64,000 bases of DNA from JBDFMH01 sp047238125 (GCF_047238125.1 NZ_JBDFMH010000001.1:1550001-1614000), one strand, 5' to 3'; shown: positions 1-9,552, counted from the first letter of the stretch. The notes: a model not told the origin generated them from the sequence alone. Program-made: numbers and translations.

Positions 1-1
1 G

Positions 2-931
2 GCGCGCGTGTTCCTCAACGTCTGCCGCCACCGCGGGGCAAAGCTCTGCGCGGACGGCAAGGGCCGCGCGCCGCGGTTCGTCTGCCCCTATCATGCCTGG
101 AGCTATGATCGGCAGGGCAAGCTGGTCGGCATGTACGGGAAAGACAAGTTCGGCGATGCCGACACCGACGATCTGGGCCTGACCGAGCTGGCATCCGCCG
201 AGCGCGCCGGCGTCGTCTGGGCCACGCTCACGCCGGGTGAGTCGTTCGACATCGACGAATGGCTCGGCGATTTCGCAGCCGAGCTCGAGAAGATGGAACT
301 GGCCGACTGGTATCTGTTCGATCAGCGCACCCTGCCCGGCCCCGGCTGGAAGGTGACGATGGACGGCTATCTGGAAGCCTATCATCACGACAATGTCCAC
401 GCCAACACGCTGTCCAAGCACACGATCGGCAACCTGCTGGTGCATGACGTGTTCGGCCGTCACCAGCTGCTGACGATGGCGCGCCGCAACCTGCCCGAAC
501 TCGATGCTATGCCCGAGGCGGAATGGGATGCCGGCAGCTATATCCGCCAGATCCACTGCACCTTTCCCAATTTCCAGCTGTCGGGAATCCGCGGCGGGCA
601 TTGCCTGGTCAGCCAGATCTTCCCCGGGCCTACGCCGACCGAGTCGGTCACGATCCAGACCATCCTCTCAGCGCGCAAGCCCGAGACGCCCGAGCAGCAG
701 GCGGACAGCGAGGCGTTCAGCGCGATGGCGCTCGAAGCGGTGGGATCGGAGGATTATCCGATCGGCTTCGGCATTCAGGCGGGTCTGTCGTCGGGCGCGA
801 ACCGTGCTTTCCTGATCGGCCGCAACGAACCCGGGCTGCAGCATTATCACCGCATGGTCGCACGCGAGGCGGGCGGCGACATCGCGCCGGCGACCCGGCC
901 GACCCCCATCCTGGAAGGAGCAAGCGCATGA
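2..931 (+). CDS. Rieske aromatic ring-hydroxylating oxygenase alpha subunit, 5' truncated by window
   Basis: The frame is open to the left edge, so the true start lies outside the window. Counting from the GTG at 8, the Rieske [2Fe-2S] ligands are visible as C6-x-H8 and C26-x2-H29. The second half carries a YHHDNVH segment near residue 125, which fits the mononuclear iron site of the catalytic domain. These enzymes insert oxygen into aromatic or amine substrates using electrons from a separate reductase. No reductase or ferredoxin gene is visible here; it could lie to the left. The stop overlaps the next start (ATGA at 928-931), so the two genes are translationally coupled. The substrate cannot be read from the sequence. 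Family assignment is firm. Confidence 0.9.
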   Translation, partial: ARVFLNVCRHRGAKLCADGKGRAPRFVCPYHAWSYDRQGKLVGMYGKDKFGDADTDDLGLTELASAERAGVVWATLTPGESFDIDEWLGDFAAELEKMELADWYLFDQRTLPGPGWKVTMDGYLEAYHHDNVHANTLSKHTIGNLLVHDVFGRHQLLTMARRNLPELDAMPEAEWDAGSYIRQIHCTFPNFQLSGIRGGHCLVSQIFPGPTPTESVTIQTILSARKPETPEQQADSEAFSAMALEAVGSEDYPIGFGIQAGLSSGANRAFLIGRNEPGLQHYHRMVAREAGGDIAPATRPTPILEGASA

Positions 932-1626
932 GCGTGATGGAACAACGCCAGCAGGTGCTGGATGCGTGCCGCGGCCTGGCCGCCTATGGGCTGGGCAGCG
1001 GCATCGGCGGCCATGTCAGCGTCCGCATTCCCGGCAAGGAGCTGTACTGGACGAACGCGCTCGACCGCTCATTCGAGGAGATGACCGCGGACGACCTGTT
1101 CCTGCTAGATTTCGAGGGCCGCCCGGTCGATGCCGCGCGCCAGATCAGCCCTGGCATCGATTTCCATCAGGGCATCTACAAGCTGCGCCCGGATGTGAAC
1201 GCGATCGTGCACACCCATGGCTACTGGATCACCGCCCAGTCCGCCTTCGGCCGCGCGCCGAAAATCTGGCACAATCTGAGCACCTATTTCTACAACCGCA
1301 CCGCCGTCAGCCCCGACGATACCGTTGCGGCGATCGCCCCCGCCCTCGAACAGAATTGCGCGATCGTGATCCCGTGGCACGGGGCGATCACGATCGGCGC
1401 ATCGATCGCCGAGGCAGCGGCGCTGCACGTCACGTTCGATTATGCCTGCCGTCTCGACATCACCATGGCCAACAGCGGCGCCGAACCGATGCCAGACGAA
1501 GCCTGCCAGCGGATGCAGGGGCTGCTCAAGAAAGCCAATTATCTCGACCACACCTGGGATCTTATGAAGCGCAAGGCCGTGCGCGCGTGGGATGGGGAAG
1601 TCATCCACCCGATGCTTGCCGCCTGA
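928..1626 (+). CDS. Class II aldolase/adducin family protein
   Basis: This is a 232-residue protein with the class II aldolase/epimerase layout. A glycine-rich N-terminal region (near residues 22-30) is followed by the zinc-binding pair HTH at 95-97 and a third metal histidine in the PWHG motif at about 151. Family members cleave or epimerise phosphorylated sugars, or act as decarboxylases or aldolases in aromatic-acid catabolism. The ATG at 928 is preferred because GGAAGGAG lies just upstream and it gives an ATGA overlap with the oxygenase gene. Coupling to a Rieske oxygenase suggests a role in degrading the oxygenase product, but this is inference. The substrate is unknown. Confidence 0.88.
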   Translation: MSVMEQRQQVLDACRGLAAYGLGSGIGGHVSVRIPGKELYWTNALDRSFEEMTADDLFLLDFEGRPVDAARQISPGIDFHQGIYKLRPDVNAIVHTHGYWITAQSAFGRAPKIWHNLSTYFYNRTAVSPDDTVAAIAPALEQNCAIVIPWHGAITIGASIAEAAALHVTFDYACRLDITMANSGAEPMPDEACQRMQGLLKKANYLDHTWDLMKRKAVRAWDGEVIHPMLAA

Positions 1627-1641
1627 TCCGAACGCGGGGCT

Positions 1642-2877
1642 TCAACCCCGATAGGTCAGCGTCCAGCGCTGCGGTACCTTGGTGCCTGCATGATCCGGTG
1701 GCGATGCGGCGAGCAACCCGGGCCGGAGCAGCGCCTGGCGCACGATTTCCGGCACCATCGCGCTGGCAATCGCGCGGCCCAGGCATTCGTGGATACCCTG
1801 GCCCAGCGTGAACGCATCGCCGAGATCGCGCCCCGGATCGAAACGGTCCGGATCGGGGAAGCCCGCGGGATCGAACATCGCGGCATGGGTCACAGCCAGC
1901 ACCGTGCGGCCCCGGGGAACGACGCGCGCATGCGGCGTACCGCCAGCCAGTTCGGTATCGCGCGTCGCGGTGCGGAAGAAATAGGGAAAGGCCGGGCGGA
2001 AGCGGAGCGCTTCAAAGACATGGCCGTCGAAGCCCGCCCCGCCCCGGGCCGCCGCTTCGGCCGCCTGGCGCCGGGCGGGGTCGGCCAGCAGGAAGGCCAG
2101 CGCATTGACCACGGCATGGCTGGTCGTCTCGACCGCGCCGATCAGCAGGCCGCCGGTATTGAACAGGATCTGCTTCAGGTTGATGCGCAGCGCATCCGCA
2201 CGGTTCAGGCGGATCAGCCGCGACATCGGATCCTCGCCCTCCAGCCCGATCCCCGCGGCGATCGATCGGCGTGCCAGCAGCCGACCGAGATAGAGCGCCA
2301 TGTGGAACCCGGCCCGCTTGCGATTGGCGATGATCGTCTCCGGCGGCACCGGCCCGGGCGCATCGAACGCCTGATTGTGGAAGGCATCCTGCTGGTTCCA
2401 ATAGGACCAGTCGATCAGCCGATCGGGATCGCAGTCGCGAAAGCCGAAGAAGCGCTGGACCATCGCAGTCGGCACTCCTCGCCCGATCTGCCGCACGAAT
2501 TCGATCGATCCGCCGGCTGCCTCTAGCCGGCGCCGCGTCTCGTCGGCGATGAAGGCGCGGATCTCGGGCACGTCTTCGAAATCGAGGATCGATCGCATGA
2601 TCGATTTCTCGCGCCAGTGCCGGGGGGTATCGTCCTGCGCCATGAAGAAGTCGCCCTGCTTGGGCTCGTATAGCGCGACCGAGAAGCTCTGATGGCGGCG
2701 CAGGATCAGCGTGCAATCCGCATGGCGGGTCACGAAATCGAGCTCCGGCAGTTCGAGCACGGGCCGGTCGCGCCGCAGTTCCTCGAACAGCGGCAGCGGT
2801 TCGCGATAGAGCCAGTCGCGCACCAGCGGCCAGCGCTGCGCCGGCGGGGCTGCTTCGATCCGGGCCAGATAGCTCAT
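1642..2877 (-). CDS. Cytochrome P450
   Basis: This 411-residue soluble bacterial-type P450 has an I-helix segment (AVETT, about 248-252), an ExxR pair (E289/R292) and the heme-cysteine loop ending GxGxHxCLG with the axial thiolate at C365. The usual Phe seven residues before the cysteine is replaced by Leu. P450s hydroxylate hydrophobic substrates using electrons from a ferredoxin, which is not encoded nearby. It is the last gene of the minus-strand exoenzyme operon, overlapping the upstream protease gene by ATGA at 2874-2877. It is the only product of that operon without an export signal. It converges on the oxygenase/aldolase pair, leaving about 15 bp between stops. Confidence 0.93.
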   Translation of the reverse strand: MSYLARIEAAPPAQRWPLVRDWLYREPLPLFEELRRDRPVLELPELDFVTRHADCTLILRRHQSFSVALYEPKQGDFFMAQDDTPRHWREKSIMRSILDFEDVPEIRAFIADETRRRLEAAGGSIEFVRQIGRGVPTAMVQRFFGFRDCDPDRLIDWSYWNQQDAFHNQAFDAPGPVPPETIIANRKRAGFHMALYLGRLLARRSIAAGIGLEGEDPMSRLIRLNRADALRINLKQILFNTGGLLIGAVETTSHAVVNALAFLLADPARRQAAEAAARGGAGFDGHVFEALRFRPAFPYFFRTATRDTELAGGTPHARVVPRGRTVLAVTHAAMFDPAGFPDPDRFDPGRDLGDAFTLGQGIHECLGRAIASAMVPEIVRQALLRPGLLAASPPDHAGTKVPQRWTLTYRG

Positions 2878-4115
2878 GGCGCGGTCAGCTCCGCCAGCAG
2901 ATCGGGGCGGGCGGCCCCGATATCGTCATAGATGCTCGCCATCGTCGTCGCCTTGTTCAACCGATCGGTCGGGCATTGCGGGCCGCCACCCTCGAAACCG
3001 AGATGGTGGAGCGCGATCATTCGCCCTGTGGTATCGAACAGAGGCGCGCCTGACGCGCCCGGTTCGGTATCGCAGCGGTGGGTGATGTCCGGCCCTGATG
3101 TGGCGCTGCGATCATCGGTCCAGGCGCGGTGGCTGCGGCTGACGATCTCGCATCCCGAAAAGCTGACCAGCTTCGGCTTGCACTGCGCGTGATGGATCAG
3201 GAATGCGGCATTGCCTGCCGGCAGAACGCGCGAAACAGGCAGCGGTGGCGCGCGCCCGGTCGCGGCGCCCGGCCCGACGATGGGGCGCACGCGCAACAGC
3301 GCATAATCGAGCCGCCGGTTCTGGTGCAGCACCGCCGAGCAGGCATATTGGCGGCGGGCGGCGGTCTGTTCGTGCCAGCCCAGATCCAGCACCGTATTGG
3401 CGCAGATATCCTGGTTCCAATAGGCGGCGTCCGGAATGCCCTTCGCGCCGCCGCAATGCCAGTTGGTGATATAGATATCCGATGTCAGCATCGCGCCCGA
3501 GCAGCACCAGCTCTGCTTGCGCGGGATGCCCTGTTCGTCGATCTGCTGTGCGCCGGTCACCAGCATCCCGACCGCTTCGGCCGCCTTCCGGTAGATAATC
3601 TCGGGCCGGGTATAGGGATCGACCCAGTTCGGCGTCGCGCTCTGCGCGGAAAAGACGTTCACCCCCGCGCTGTTGCGGGGCAGCGCCATGCCTGCCACGA
3701 ACGCCGCGCGCAGCCCGGCCCCGCCGCCGACCAGTTCGGCACCGACCTGAGGGGATTCCAGCCGACCGGTCCACTGCGTCGCCGAACCTTCGCCGGCGAA
3801 ATCGCGCTCGTCGAGGATCGCCAGCACGCGCAGCGCCGGATCGCGCAAGATCAGTGACCAGCGCTGGCCCGCCGGCGCCGTCACCCGGATCTGCAGCCGC
3901 ACGCCGACGGCATTGGCGGCGGCGGCATCGGGCACCAGTTTGCGCGCGCTGCGCGTGGCGACATCCAGCGTGACCGCCGGCGAGAACCATTCGCCGAACG
4001 ACGTCACCGATTCGCCCTTGCTGCACTGCGCGGCGGGCTGCGCGACGGCCGGCCAGCAGCAGAGTGCGGCCACCGCCAGCGCGACTCCACCAGCGGTGGC
4101 GTTCACGGCCCGCAT
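2874..4115 (-). CDS. Exported trypsin-like serine protease (S1 fold)
   Basis: This 413-residue protein begins with a signal peptide (hydrophobic segment about residues 9-25, cleavage likely after AVA). The C-terminal half is a trypsin-like domain with the full triad: His220 in TNWHC, Asp270 in LDYALL and Ser355 in GASGAP. Several cysteines around 204-240 and 312-348 suggest disulfides, as expected outside the cytoplasm. The N-terminal 160 residues look like an extra beta-rich domain. The start overlaps the end of the subtilase gene by 13 bp and the stop overlaps the P450 start. Family relatives resemble lysyl-endopeptidase or glutamyl-endopeptidase-like secreted proteases. The substrate is unknown. 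Confidence 0.88.
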   Translation of the reverse strand: MRAVNATAGGVALAVAALCCWPAVAQPAAQCSKGESVTSFGEWFSPAVTLDVATRSARKLVPDAAAANAVGVRLQIRVTAPAGQRWSLILRDPALRVLAILDERDFAGEGSATQWTGRLESPQVGAELVGGGAGLRAAFVAGMALPRNSAGVNVFSAQSATPNWVDPYTRPEIIYRKAAEAVGMLVTGAQQIDEQGIPRKQSWCCSGAMLTSDIYITNWHCGGAKGIPDAAYWNQDICANTVLDLGWHEQTAARRQYACSAVLHQNRRLDYALLRVRPIVGPGAATGRAPPLPVSRVLPAGNAAFLIHHAQCKPKLVSFSGCEIVSRSHRAWTDDRSATSGPDITHRCDTEPGASGAPLFDTTGRMIALHHLGFEGGGPQCPTDRLNKATTMASIYDDIGAARPDLLAELTAP

Positions 4116-6154
4116 GCCGCTGGGCCGAAACCGGCATTGGCGATCACCAGATCGTCGATTTCGGACAGCGGGATCGGCGGGCCCTGGCAGGGCAGCAGCG
4201 TCACGTCCGCCGGTGGCTCGAGCGGGCCGTCGCGCTGCACGTCACCCAGGCGATCGATCGAATCGCGCTTGGCCATATCGGTGTAGACGATCCAGCGCCC
4301 CGGCTGACCGGACTGCGATATCCTTACGAAGCGCGCGACCGACTTGGCCGGCACCAGCACTTCCGATCCGCCGCCGCCCCGAAAGCTGAGCGCAGGCGAG
4401 GAAAAGCCCTTGAGCTGGATCTCTCGCCAGCCGTTGGCGTCCTTGATCCAGTGTACGCGCGGGTTGAGCAGCGCGAGCGCGGGATCGACGATGCCGGTCG
4501 CCAGCCGGTTATAGTCGTCGTCGGTATGGCCGGGCCGCTTGTAGATCGGCCATGCCGTCGTCTGGATGCGCTTCTTGACCAGGTCGGCATCGCGATAGCT
4601 GTCGCTCCAGCGCCCGATCATCTCCGCGATCACGCCGGCGGTGTAGGCAGCAGCCTGCGACGTGCCATGCGCCTCTCCGACGCCGACGCCATCGAGCCAG
4701 CCGACCATCGGCGCGCCGCCTGGCGCCGCGACGTGGACATAGCGTCCATCCGTGCCGAAATTGGCATCGGGCATCAGATGCGCATCGTGGCGGGTGCAAT
4801 CCTCGCACGCCGTGACCACGAGCACGTTGCGCAGGTCGCCGAGATTCTGCGGCGAGATCGGCGTGGTCGGCGATAGCGCGACCGGCCGATCGGTCTGCCC
4901 GGCGGCGACCACGAACAGCGGGCGGAGCTGATCGATACGCCGTTCCACCTGCCGCAGATCGTCGAACCGCACGCGCTTGTCGATCTGGCCGAAGCGATTG
5001 ATCAGCTCCGCCTGATATTCGGGCAGGCTGGCGGCGATCAGGTACAGGTGCGGTTCGGGCAGGCTGCGATTCTCGCCGATCATATCGGCCAGCCATTCGT
5101 TGCGGCCGGGCGGAATCGATAGCCCGCTTTCCGCAGTCGCATCGGGCTGCAGCAATTCATAGGGCACGATGATCGAGCTTGGCGACAGGCCGACGAAGCC
5201 CGATCCATTGTCGCGACTGGCGATGATTCCGGCCAGGTGGGTGGCATGCTGCTGGACCGATGCCGCGCCGATCCAGGCACAGCGGCCGGTCGATGCCGGA
5301 GGATCACCGGTCGCACCTTCGACTGCGCCGGCAAGGTTCGGGCTCAAGATCAGCTTCACGTCGATCAGGATCACCTTGGCGGGCCGCGCCCCGGGCGGGC
5401 GCGTGCCCACGATCGACTTCAGATCGCCGTCGACATCGGCATAGGCCTGGTAATCCACCTTGGGCGGGGTCGGCGGGGTCAGGCTGCAATCGCGCTGATA
5501 GAGCGCAGGCGTGGTGGAATAGGCCTTGGCCGCGGCCGCCCGGAAACCGATCGCAGTCACCCGCACGTTCAGCGATCGAAACGGGGTCAGCCGTTCCATC
5601 AGCTTCTGCTGGCGGTCGGCATCATTGTTGCCCAGGATCAGTTCATAGGCGTCGAACTCGATCTGCTCGCTGCGCGGCGATTTGGCGGTGCCGGTGCGCA
5701 GATGAGACCAGCTTCTCTGGATGGTGGCGGCGCGCGCCTGTTCGTGCGGGATCGCGTTGGAAAAGGTCCGCGCGGTGCGATAGCTGCGTACCCAGACGTC
5801 TGGCAGCAGGATCGTCTGCCCGACGCTCAGCCGACCGGACGATGGCCGCAGCTTGGGGTTCAGAAGATCGAGCGCCTTCAGGAACTGCGCGCTGCACGGC
5901 CGGGGGATGTTGATCTCGCGGCCCGCCATCAGGCACGGTGTGTCGCCCGGCCCGACGATATAGGGCCGGGTCCCGATCAGGGTTTCGCCTTTCGCCAGCG
6001 CCAGCACGACCGCGCCCAGTTCCTCGCCGACCAGCCCCCCCTCGATCGCGACGATGATGTTGCCGGGCTGATATTTCTCGACCGGGGCGACGGCCGCCAT
6101 CGCCGGCTGGGTCAGCAGCAGGGCAGCGAGATACGCGAACTGGCGCAACCACAT
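4103..6154 (-). CDS. Exported subtilisin-like serine protease (S8) with N-terminal LysM-like region
   Basis: This is a 683-residue protein. A signal peptide (about 1-20) precedes a degenerate LysM-like stretch (about 65-120, with VGPGDTPC and later VGQTILLP). The subtilase domain supplies Asp265 (LIDVK), His303 (HATH, where HGTH is usual) and Ser499 (GTSQAA). The oxyanion-hole Asn expected after VVAAG is Gln420, an uncommon change. Paired cysteines (450/453) lie in the catalytic domain. A 14-bp gap with AAAGGACAGGA separates it from the metalloprotease stop and serves as its ribosome-binding site. It is probably secreted or periplasmic. Active or pseudo-enzyme status is open because of Gln420. 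Confidence 0.85.
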   Translation of the reverse strand: MWLRQFAYLAALLLTQPAMAAVAPVEKYQPGNIIVAIEGGLVGEELGAVVLALAKGETLIGTRPYIVGPGDTPCLMAGREINIPRPCSAQFLKALDLLNPKLRPSSGRLSVGQTILLPDVWVRSYRTARTFSNAIPHEQARAATIQRSWSHLRTGTAKSPRSEQIEFDAYELILGNNDADRQQKLMERLTPFRSLNVRVTAIGFRAAAAKAYSTTPALYQRDCSLTPPTPPKVDYQAYADVDGDLKSIVGTRPPGARPAKVILIDVKLILSPNLAGAVEGATGDPPASTGRCAWIGAASVQQHATHLAGIIASRDNGSGFVGLSPSSIIVPYELLQPDATAESGLSIPPGRNEWLADMIGENRSLPEPHLYLIAASLPEYQAELINRFGQIDKRVRFDDLRQVERRIDQLRPLFVVAAGQTDRPVALSPTTPISPQNLGDLRNVLVVTACEDCTRHDAHLMPDANFGTDGRYVHVAAPGGAPMVGWLDGVGVGEAHGTSQAAAYTAGVIAEMIGRWSDSYRDADLVKKRIQTTAWPIYKRPGHTDDDYNRLATGIVDPALALLNPRVHWIKDANGWREIQLKGFSSPALSFRGGGGSEVLVPAKSVARFVRISQSGQPGRWIVYTDMAKRDSIDRLGDVQRDGPLEPPADVTLLPCQGPPIPLSEIDDLVIANAGFGPAACGP

Positions 6155-6168
6155 GGCGTCCTGTCCTT

Positions 6169-7068
6169 TCAGGGTCTCCGATAGAGCTGGCGGTGGCCGG
6201 CAATGTCGGACGCGGTGAGCTGCAGCGCGCGGGTGCCGCCGCCGCCGCAGAAATAATGCATCACCGATTTCGGATCATAGGGCGTCAGCGCTACCCAGCG
6301 GTCATCCTCGAAATGGCAGCCGGTCAGCGCGCGGTTATGCTCGTGGCGATAGCCCAGCACATGGCCAATCTCGTGCCGCAGGATGCCCGCATTGTCGAAG
6401 CTCGTCGAGAAGAAGCCGGGCGTCACCGAGACGAACCGCTTGAAGGCGGGATCGTTGGCGAAGAAAGCGATCGCGAGATAATCGAATTGGTCCGGCTGAT
6501 AGCGCAGCACCAACGTCGGCTGCCCCGCGCCGTCGCCGGGCTGGATCCGGGCAGCGCCCGCCACCTCCCGAAAGCTCAGTCCGCACCCGCCGCAGGCCCG
6601 CACCCAATCGCGCGCGGCGGTGGTGAAGAGCTGGCGGGCGGTCGCACACTGCGCCGACGTCTCGAAAGACGCGCAATCCGCCGCCCAGCTGAGGGTGCGC
6701 TTGCCGCGCATCCAGTACCCGGGTTGCCCATCGCTGCGCAGCTGCAGCAGCAGCTCCTGCGGTCCGCGCGCCGGCTCCACCCCGGCCTTGCGCGCGAAGA
6801 TAATCGCGCGGATCTCCTCCGCGCTCAGGGCCATGTCACCTTCCCACACATAGAAGGTCCGCGGCGTGCCGTCGTCGTCGAAGCGGATCTGCGGCAATCC
6901 CGACAGCAGCCGATCGAAGGCCGCCTGATCCGCGACATTGGCGTCGACCGCCGCGAAATCGCTGCGTCCGGCGCGCGGCGTATCGTTCATCGCCGCCGCC
7001 AGCAGCACAGCGATCGCCGGCGCGAGGGCGGCCTTCACAGCGTTTTCATATATTCGACGAGCGCCCAT
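6169..7068 (-). CDS. Exported metzincin zinc metalloprotease
   Basis: This 299-residue protein has a hydrophobic N-terminus (about 11-27) that looks like a signal peptide. The zinc site is complete: HExxHxxGxxHE spans 232-243, the extended astacin/matrixin-type consensus, and a Met-turn follows (SVMHYF, Met270). Cysteine pairs near 132/141, 159/162 and 251/274 fit an exported disulfide protein. Metzincins hydrolyse peptide bonds with a zinc-activated water. The start lies inside the end of the cytochrome gene (34-bp overlap). It could be astacin-like or matrixin-like; the sequence is too divergent for me to choose. Confidence 0.85.
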   Translation of the reverse strand: MGARRIYENAVKAALAPAIAVLLAAAMNDTPRAGRSDFAAVDANVADQAAFDRLLSGLPQIRFDDDGTPRTFYVWEGDMALSAEEIRAIIFARKAGVEPARGPQELLLQLRSDGQPGYWMRGKRTLSWAADCASFETSAQCATARQLFTTAARDWVRACGGCGLSFREVAGAARIQPGDGAGQPTLVLRYQPDQFDYLAIAFFANDPAFKRFVSVTPGFFSTSFDNAGILRHEIGHVLGYRHEHNRALTGCHFEDDRWVALTPYDPKSVMHYFCGGGGTRALQLTASDIAGHRQLYRRP

Positions 7069-8878
7069 CGCTGCTCCTCACTGAGCGGGCCGTAATCATG
7101 GCCGGCATTGTCGTTGCCCGGGATCGGCTCGCCGGCATCGTCATGCGTGCGGAAAGCGAACGGGTTGTCCGCCGCCTGCTCGGTCGCATAGCCCACCTTG
7201 CGCGGATCGAACCGCCGCGAGCCGACATAGAAGAGCCGGGGCCGCTTTGCCGGCGGCTGCAACAGATCGTAGAGCGTCGGCACGGATCCGTTGTGGAGAT
7301 AGGGTGCCGTGGCCCAGATGCCGGTCAGCGGTCGCGCCTTGTACGCCAGCAGCGGATTGTCGGTCGTCATGCAGATCCGTAGCCGGCGGGCACGCTCCAG
7401 TTCCGGATCCACGAATGCGCCGGGCGTTTCGGGCCGCGGAAACGGCGCGCTGTTGAAGATCGCCTTGGCAGCGGCCGTGATCAGCTCGGCTTTCTGCCCG
7501 GCCAGCTCACCCTTCACGACGGTTTCCAGCACCTTGGCGGTCGGCTCCACGGCGGCCAGCGGCGGTCCGCTCACCAAGCCAGTCTTGGTGCCCTGCAGGC
7601 GCCCGGTGCGGATCTGGTAGGTGAATGCGTTGCACGCCATCCAGGGATCGGTTCCGGGCGGACGGTTGTCCGGCGCATCGGCGCGCAGCAGGCTCATCTT
7701 CGCGGCATAGCGCGTCTTCAGGTCGTCGGGCGCCAGATGTTCGTGGCAGGTCGCGCAACGCTCGGCGAACAGCGCCTTGCCGATCGCGGCGCGGCTGTCC
7801 GGCCCAGTCGCGATCGGATCCAGCGGCCAGCGCGGTGGGCGCAGCCGGGCCAGCAGCCGTTCCAGTTCGGTCAGCCGCTGCACCTGGATGCTCGACCTGT
7901 ATCCGCGCAAACCTGCATTCTCGGTGAGCGCGATATCGCCGAACACGCCGGTCACTTCGCCCGCATTGCGGCCGAGCGCACCATAATCGAACCGCTCGGC
8001 CCCCGGGATCGGCAGCGTCTGGTTGGTGACGATGCCGTTCCACTGCACCCGATCGGTCTGCGCGATGTTCCAGAGGAAGGGATAGCTGACCGGGGCGGTG
8101 GCGGCATTGAAGGTCTGCGCATCCGCCCCCACGAACAGCGCCACCTTGTTGAAGATATGGCGGACGCATCCAGCCGGGCCGGCCCGAAGCGCGGGCCGGG
8201 ATGCGCCTCCGCGCCGCCATTGTTGGCCAGCCGGACCCGGTCCTCCCAACCGATCAGCCGATCCATCGCGGTCCGCAGCAGATTGCGATTGGCGGCAGCG
8301 CGCGCCGGATCGGGGCGCTGTTCCGGCTTTTCGCGCAGCACGATCGCGGCGAAGCGTTCGAATTTGGCCGGATCGGCGCGCGTCGCCTTCAGCGCACGAT
8401 CGAAATCGATGATGAGTGCCTGGAAATCGGCGGTCGTCGGCCCACCATCCACCCGCACGCGGCGATCGCCCACGCTCAGCTCGGCCGTGTGGCACGCCGA
8501 ACAGTTCATGCCGACCCAAGGTTCGCGGTCGGTCTGTCCAGCGTACCAGCGCAGCGCACTGTTGACGAAGCCCTCGTCGCGCTGGCGATCGATCGCGAAC
8601 CCGACCGGAAGCTTGCTCTTGGAAGTCGGTTCCGGCGGCAGATAGCCATAGCGAGCCATGTTCACCGGTGAGAAGAAGCGCACCTCGCCGTCCGCCCGTT
8701 CCAGCGCGACCGCCCACCAATAGGGCAGCAGCCGCGATCCCTGGGTCTGTTCGTACCAGAGGTCGCGATCGGCCTGGCTCCAGCCCTGGCCCAAGTCCGC
8801 GGTCGCCGCCGGCCGCTGCCAGGCGCAGGAGCCCGCCAGCAGCAGCGCCGCGATCGGCAGCAGGGCGCGGCGCGGCAT
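7035..8878 (-). pseudogene. RoxA-like di-heme cytochrome c with one-base frameshift
   Basis: The 5' part (start 8878, ATGA overlap with the M23 gene) has an export signal with a possible lipobox cysteine (about residue 18) and a first heme site, CSACH, at 126-130. The reading frame breaks near plus-strand 8164. The homologous continuation (HIFNKVALFVG onwards), with the second heme site CATCH and a C-terminal YLHNGSVPTL block, is in another frame ending at 7035. Restoring one A on the plus strand (GGAACGC for GGACGC) joins the two parts into about 613 residues. The layout matches the RoxA/cytochrome c peroxidase-like di-heme family, some members of which cleave polyisoprene with oxygen. Either a real mutation or an indel error explains the break. 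Confidence 0.82.
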
Positions 8879-9552
8879 CACGGCGTGCCCAGCCGGCGCT
8901 GATAGGCGCGCACCAGCGACATGTACGGCGTCACATGGCGTAGCCCACTGCCATTGATGTTCTGCAGCATCTCGAAATGCAGGTGGACCGGGGTCGGCGT
9001 GCCGCCGAATTCGTCCGCCACCAGCCCGATCCTGTCGCCGGGTTGCACCGCTTGCCCCTGCGTCACCCGCAGCGATCGCTTGCGCAGGTGGAGATAGCGA
9101 TAGCGTGTGCCGCTCGTACCGGTCAGCTCCACCGAATAGAGCCCGACATTGCTGATCCGGCCGGCTTCGGCCGCGACCGCCCAGAACTTGTCCTTCTCGC
9201 CAAGCCCGACGCGGATGTCCTGGCCCTGATGGCCGACGCCGGCGGGGCATGCCGGCGTGCGCCGCGACCGGGTTTCGCAGAAATTGTCCGACCATGGGTA
9301 GGTGAAGTTGCGACGGTCCTTCCAGCTGCCGGGCGGGCCGTTGCTGCCGCCGATCATCCAGACCTGCGAGTTGGCATAGGATGGCGTGTGATCGACCGGG
9401 AAGACGATGCCGGGCGCATAGACGGTGCCATCGGTTACGCCGCGGGCGCGGGCATTCTGCAGCTTGCCGGCCGGGTTGAACTCGAAGGTCTGCGCCGGCA
9501 GCGCCGTGGCGGCCATCAGTGTTGCAGCCAGCGCGATCGCGGGGCGGATCAT
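8878..9552 (-). CDS. Exported M23 family metallopeptidase (LytM-like)
   Basis: This 224-residue protein starts with a signal peptide (1-21, cleavage after LPA or AQ). Zinc ligands are visible as H108-x3-D112 (GHQGQD) and H190-x-H192 (HLHFE), with another conserved histidine at 155. M23 enzymes usually cut cell-wall cross-bridges or other glycine-containing peptides. The start at 9552 is chosen over upstream starts because it follows the signal-peptide pattern and makes an ATGA overlap with the preceding gene. Its stop overlaps the cytochrome start in the same way. Its place among three other exported peptidases suggests a lytic or nutrient-scavenging role rather than routine cell division. 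That is inference. Confidence 0.9.
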   Translation of the reverse strand: MIRPAIALAATLMAATALPAQTFEFNPAGKLQNARARGVTDGTVYAPGIVFPVDHTPSYANSQVWMIGGSNGPPGSWKDRRNFTYPWSDNFCETRSRRTPACPAGVGHQGQDIRVGLGEKDKFWAVAAEAGRISNVGLYSVELTGTSGTRYRYLHLRKRSLRVTQGQAVQPGDRIGLVADEFGGTPTPVHLHFEMLQNINGSGLRHVTPYMSLVRAYQRRLGTP

